Source of the DNA: an uncultured Eubacteriales bacterium
GTDB taxonomy: Bacteria > Bacillota > Clostridia > Oscillospirales > Oscillospiraceae
Assembly (NCBI GenBank): GCA_905210385.1
Contig: CAJLWS010000095.1
Span: forward strand, 1-6,277
Direction of reading: 5' to 3'
Length of the DNA stretch: 6,277 nt
A program made the position numbers and the translations under genes. Every line of letters begins with the position of its first letter. The stretch's first letter is position 1. The notes beneath the pieces were generated by a model. The model saw only the letters and a program-made list of their open reading frames with translations, did not search any database and was not told where the DNA came from. Shown here piece after piece: positions 5,260 to 6,277 of the stretch.

Positions 5260-6030
5260 GTGCAGGGCAAGGTGGAGATATGCGGCGTCAATACCGCCAA
5301 GCTGAAGGTGCTGAAAAGCGAGGAGAGCCTGGAGCTGCTCCGGCGGACCAGGGAGGGCGATCAGCAGGCCCGGGAGGAGCTGATCTCCGGCAACCTCCGG
5401 CTGGTCCTTTCCGTGATCCAGAGGTTTTCCGGTCGGGGAGAAAATGTGGATGATCTGTTCCAGGTAGGGTGTATCGGCCTGATCAAGGCCATCGACAACT
5501 TTGATGTAAACATGGATGTGCGCTTCTCCACCTATGGGGTACCCATGATCATCGGCGAAATCCGACGCTATCTCCGGGACAACAGCGCCATCCGGGTGTC
5601 CCGGTCCATCCGGGATACGGCCTACCGGGTGCTCCAGGCGAAGGAGGCCTATCAGGCGGAGCACCAGCGGGAGCCCACGGTGGACCAGATCGCCCAGCGG
5701 CTGGGACTGAAGCGGGAGGACGTGGTCATGGCGCTGGATGCGGTGGTGGAGCCGGTGTCCCTGTTTGAACCCATCTATTCCGACGGGGGAGATACCGTGT
5801 GCGTGATGGACCAGGTGCGGGACAAGAAGAACACCGACGAGGCATGGCTGGAGCACATTGCCCTGGAGGATGCCATCTCCAAGCTCAGCCAGCGGGAGCA
5901 GCGGATCCTGGCCCTGCGGTTCTTCCAGGGAAAGACCCAGACGGAGGTGTCTGCGGAGGTGGGGATCTCCCAGGCCCAAGTGTCCAGATTAGAGAAAAAT
6001 GCGCTCAATCAGATCAAAAAGGAATTGTGA
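5260..6030 (+). CDS. sigG: RNA polymerase sporulation sigma factor, sigma-G
   Basis: A 256-residue protein (B. subtilis SigG 260), the late forespore sigma factor controlling genes for spore DNA protection and germination. The N-terminus KVEICGVNTAKL (4-15) is a sigma-G signature that separates it from sigma-F. Region 2 (about 41-108) contains NLRLVLSVIQRF, VDDLFQVGCIGLIKAIDNFD and FSTYGVPMIIGEIRRYLRD (89-107). Region 3 contains IRVSRSIRDTAYR (111-123) and PVSLFEPIYSDGGD (165-178). Region 4 carries the helix-turn-helix TQTEVSAEVGISQAQVSRLE (226-245). Starting at GTG 5260 puts the N-terminus where homologues begin and is backed by GAGGTGA at 5249-5255; starting at ATG 5203 would add 19 atypical residues. 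It lies 115 bp after sigE with no terminator seen between, so read-through from spoIIG and its own forespore promoter are both likely. The residue equivalent to B. subtilis Asn45 is Ser43 here. Confidence 0.96.
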   Translation: MQGKVEICGVNTAKLKVLKSEESLELLRRTREGDQQAREELISGNLRLVLSVIQRFSGRGENVDDLFQVGCIGLIKAIDNFDVNMDVRFSTYGVPMIIGEIRRYLRDNSAIRVSRSIRDTAYRVLQAKEAYQAEHQREPTVDQIAQRLGLKREDVVMALDAVVEPVSLFEPIYSDGGDTVCVMDQVRDKKNTDEAWLEHIALEDAISKLSQREQRILALRFFQGKTQTEVSAEVGISQAQVSRLEKNALNQIKKEL

Positions 6031-6079
6031 GGCGCAACAGTGCCGAAACAAGATAGCCGAGGGACAGATTCAGAGAGAA

Positions 6080-6124
6080 GCATCCGGCGGGAAGTGGCGA
6101 CAGAAACCACTTCCCGCCGGATGC
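6080..6124 (+). terminator. 18-bp perfect GC-rich hairpin after sigG, probable terminator
   Basis: GCATCCGGCGGGAAGTGG (6080-6097) pairs without mismatch with 6107-6124 around a 9-base loop. It lies 49 bp after the sigG stop. The plus-strand tail is only ATTTGAG, so it is not a textbook intrinsic terminator. On the minus strand the tail is TTCTCTCT, more U-rich, so it may work better in that direction or in both. It could instead be a repeated palindromic element or an mRNA 3'-end stabiliser. Confidence 0.55.
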
Positions 6125-6277
6125 ATTTGAGAACGGGAAATTATGCTTTTGGGGAAGTGTGACGGGTTGTCCAGGCATGCCGGAGGACGCCGGCTTTTTC
6201 CCGGCTTTGCGCCTGCCGGGTCTGCGGCTCTATCTTATCACATTCCGGGCAAAAGACAAACGAAAAATCACATCAGC
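6125..6277. other. Structured non-coding region with competing GC-rich stem-loops
   Basis: No convincing gene is seen. The stretch 6172-6220 holds overlapping inverted repeats that cannot all form at once: GCCGG 6179-6183 with CCGGC 6190-6194 followed by five T (6195-6199); GCCGG 6189-6193 with CCGGC 6201-6205; and CCCGGC 6200-6205 with GCCGGG 6215-6220. CAGGC 6172-6176 can pair with GCCTG 6211-6215 around the first two. A weak minus-strand promoter-like pair, TTGTCT (6259-6254) and TAAGAT (6237-6232) with a 16-bp gap and TG before the -10, also lies here. It could be an attenuator-like leader for a gene beyond the right edge, a second sigG terminator, or a small RNA on the minus strand; none is established. 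Confidence 0.35.

Noticed and set aside
4458..5300. Long minus-strand open frame opposite sigE
   Set aside because: Shadow of a well-conserved sigma factor gene; composition rich in Gln, His and Leu with no family features.
5242..5979. Long minus-strand open frame opposite sigG
   Set aside because: Same shadow effect from GC-rich codon use; no domain or good start site.
6143..6277. Start of a plus-strand protein gene at ATG 6143, open to the right edge for 45 codons
   Set aside because: Only a weak CGGGAA upstream, no recognisable protein features, and it runs through the stem-loop cluster. It cannot be excluded without more sequence to the right.
1..6277. CRISPR array, insertion sequence, prophage, tRNA or rRNA genes, toxin-antitoxin or defence genes
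   Set aside because: No regularly spaced direct repeats, transposase or integrase features, or RNA gene landmarks were seen; all main genes are core housekeeping or sporulation genes with uniform composition.

Overview
The window is a high-GC (roughly 60%) piece of chromosome from an endospore-forming member of the Firmicutes. The best guess is a Clostridia/Oscillospiraceae-type organism (Flavonifractor-like). This rests on the spoIIGA-sigE-sigG sporulation cluster, the clostridial flavour of HisC and DUF951, strong purine-rich ribosome binding sites, and GC-rich codon use. The taxon is an inference, not something read directly.

Layout. (1) 1-292, minus strand: the N-terminal 97 codons of a nitroreductase-family flavoprotein, running off the left edge and driven by a near-consensus sigma-A promoter at 325-353. 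(2) 385-3355, plus strand: a housekeeping operon of rarA (recombination/replication AAA+ ATPase), a DUF951 small protein, hisC (histidinol-phosphate aminotransferase family) and a 77-residue two-helix membrane protein. It starts at an extended -10 promoter (385-413) divergent from the nitroreductase promoter and is closed by a strong intrinsic terminator (3322-3355). (3) 3372-6124, plus strand: the sporulation sigma cluster. spoIIGA encodes the membrane aspartic protease that activates pro-sigma-E, sigE encodes pro-sigma-E of the mother cell, and sigG encodes the late forespore sigma factor. (4) 6031-6277: non-coding as far as can be seen, with an 18-bp perfect hairpin and a run of mutually exclusive GC-rich stem-loops.

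How the parts work together. In the known Bacillus subtilis scheme, spoIIGA-sigE is switched on by Spo0A~P with sigma-A RNA polymerase from a promoter with an unusually long spacer. SpoIIGA then removes the pro-sequence of pro-sigma-E, and sigG is transcribed mainly from its own sigma-F promoter in the forespore. The sequence here shows matching signs: a TTGACC-21 bp-TATAAT promoter before spoIIGA, a YYIGG cleavage region at residues 27-31 of pro-sigma-E, and a sigma-F-like promoter between sigE and sigG that points to a GTG start at 5260 for sigG.

I see no mobile element, CRISPR array, tRNA or rRNA, and no evidence of a new system. The points most worth checking are regulatory: the long-spacer promoter, the sigma-F-like promoter, a changed residue in sigma-G, and the structured DNA at the right end.
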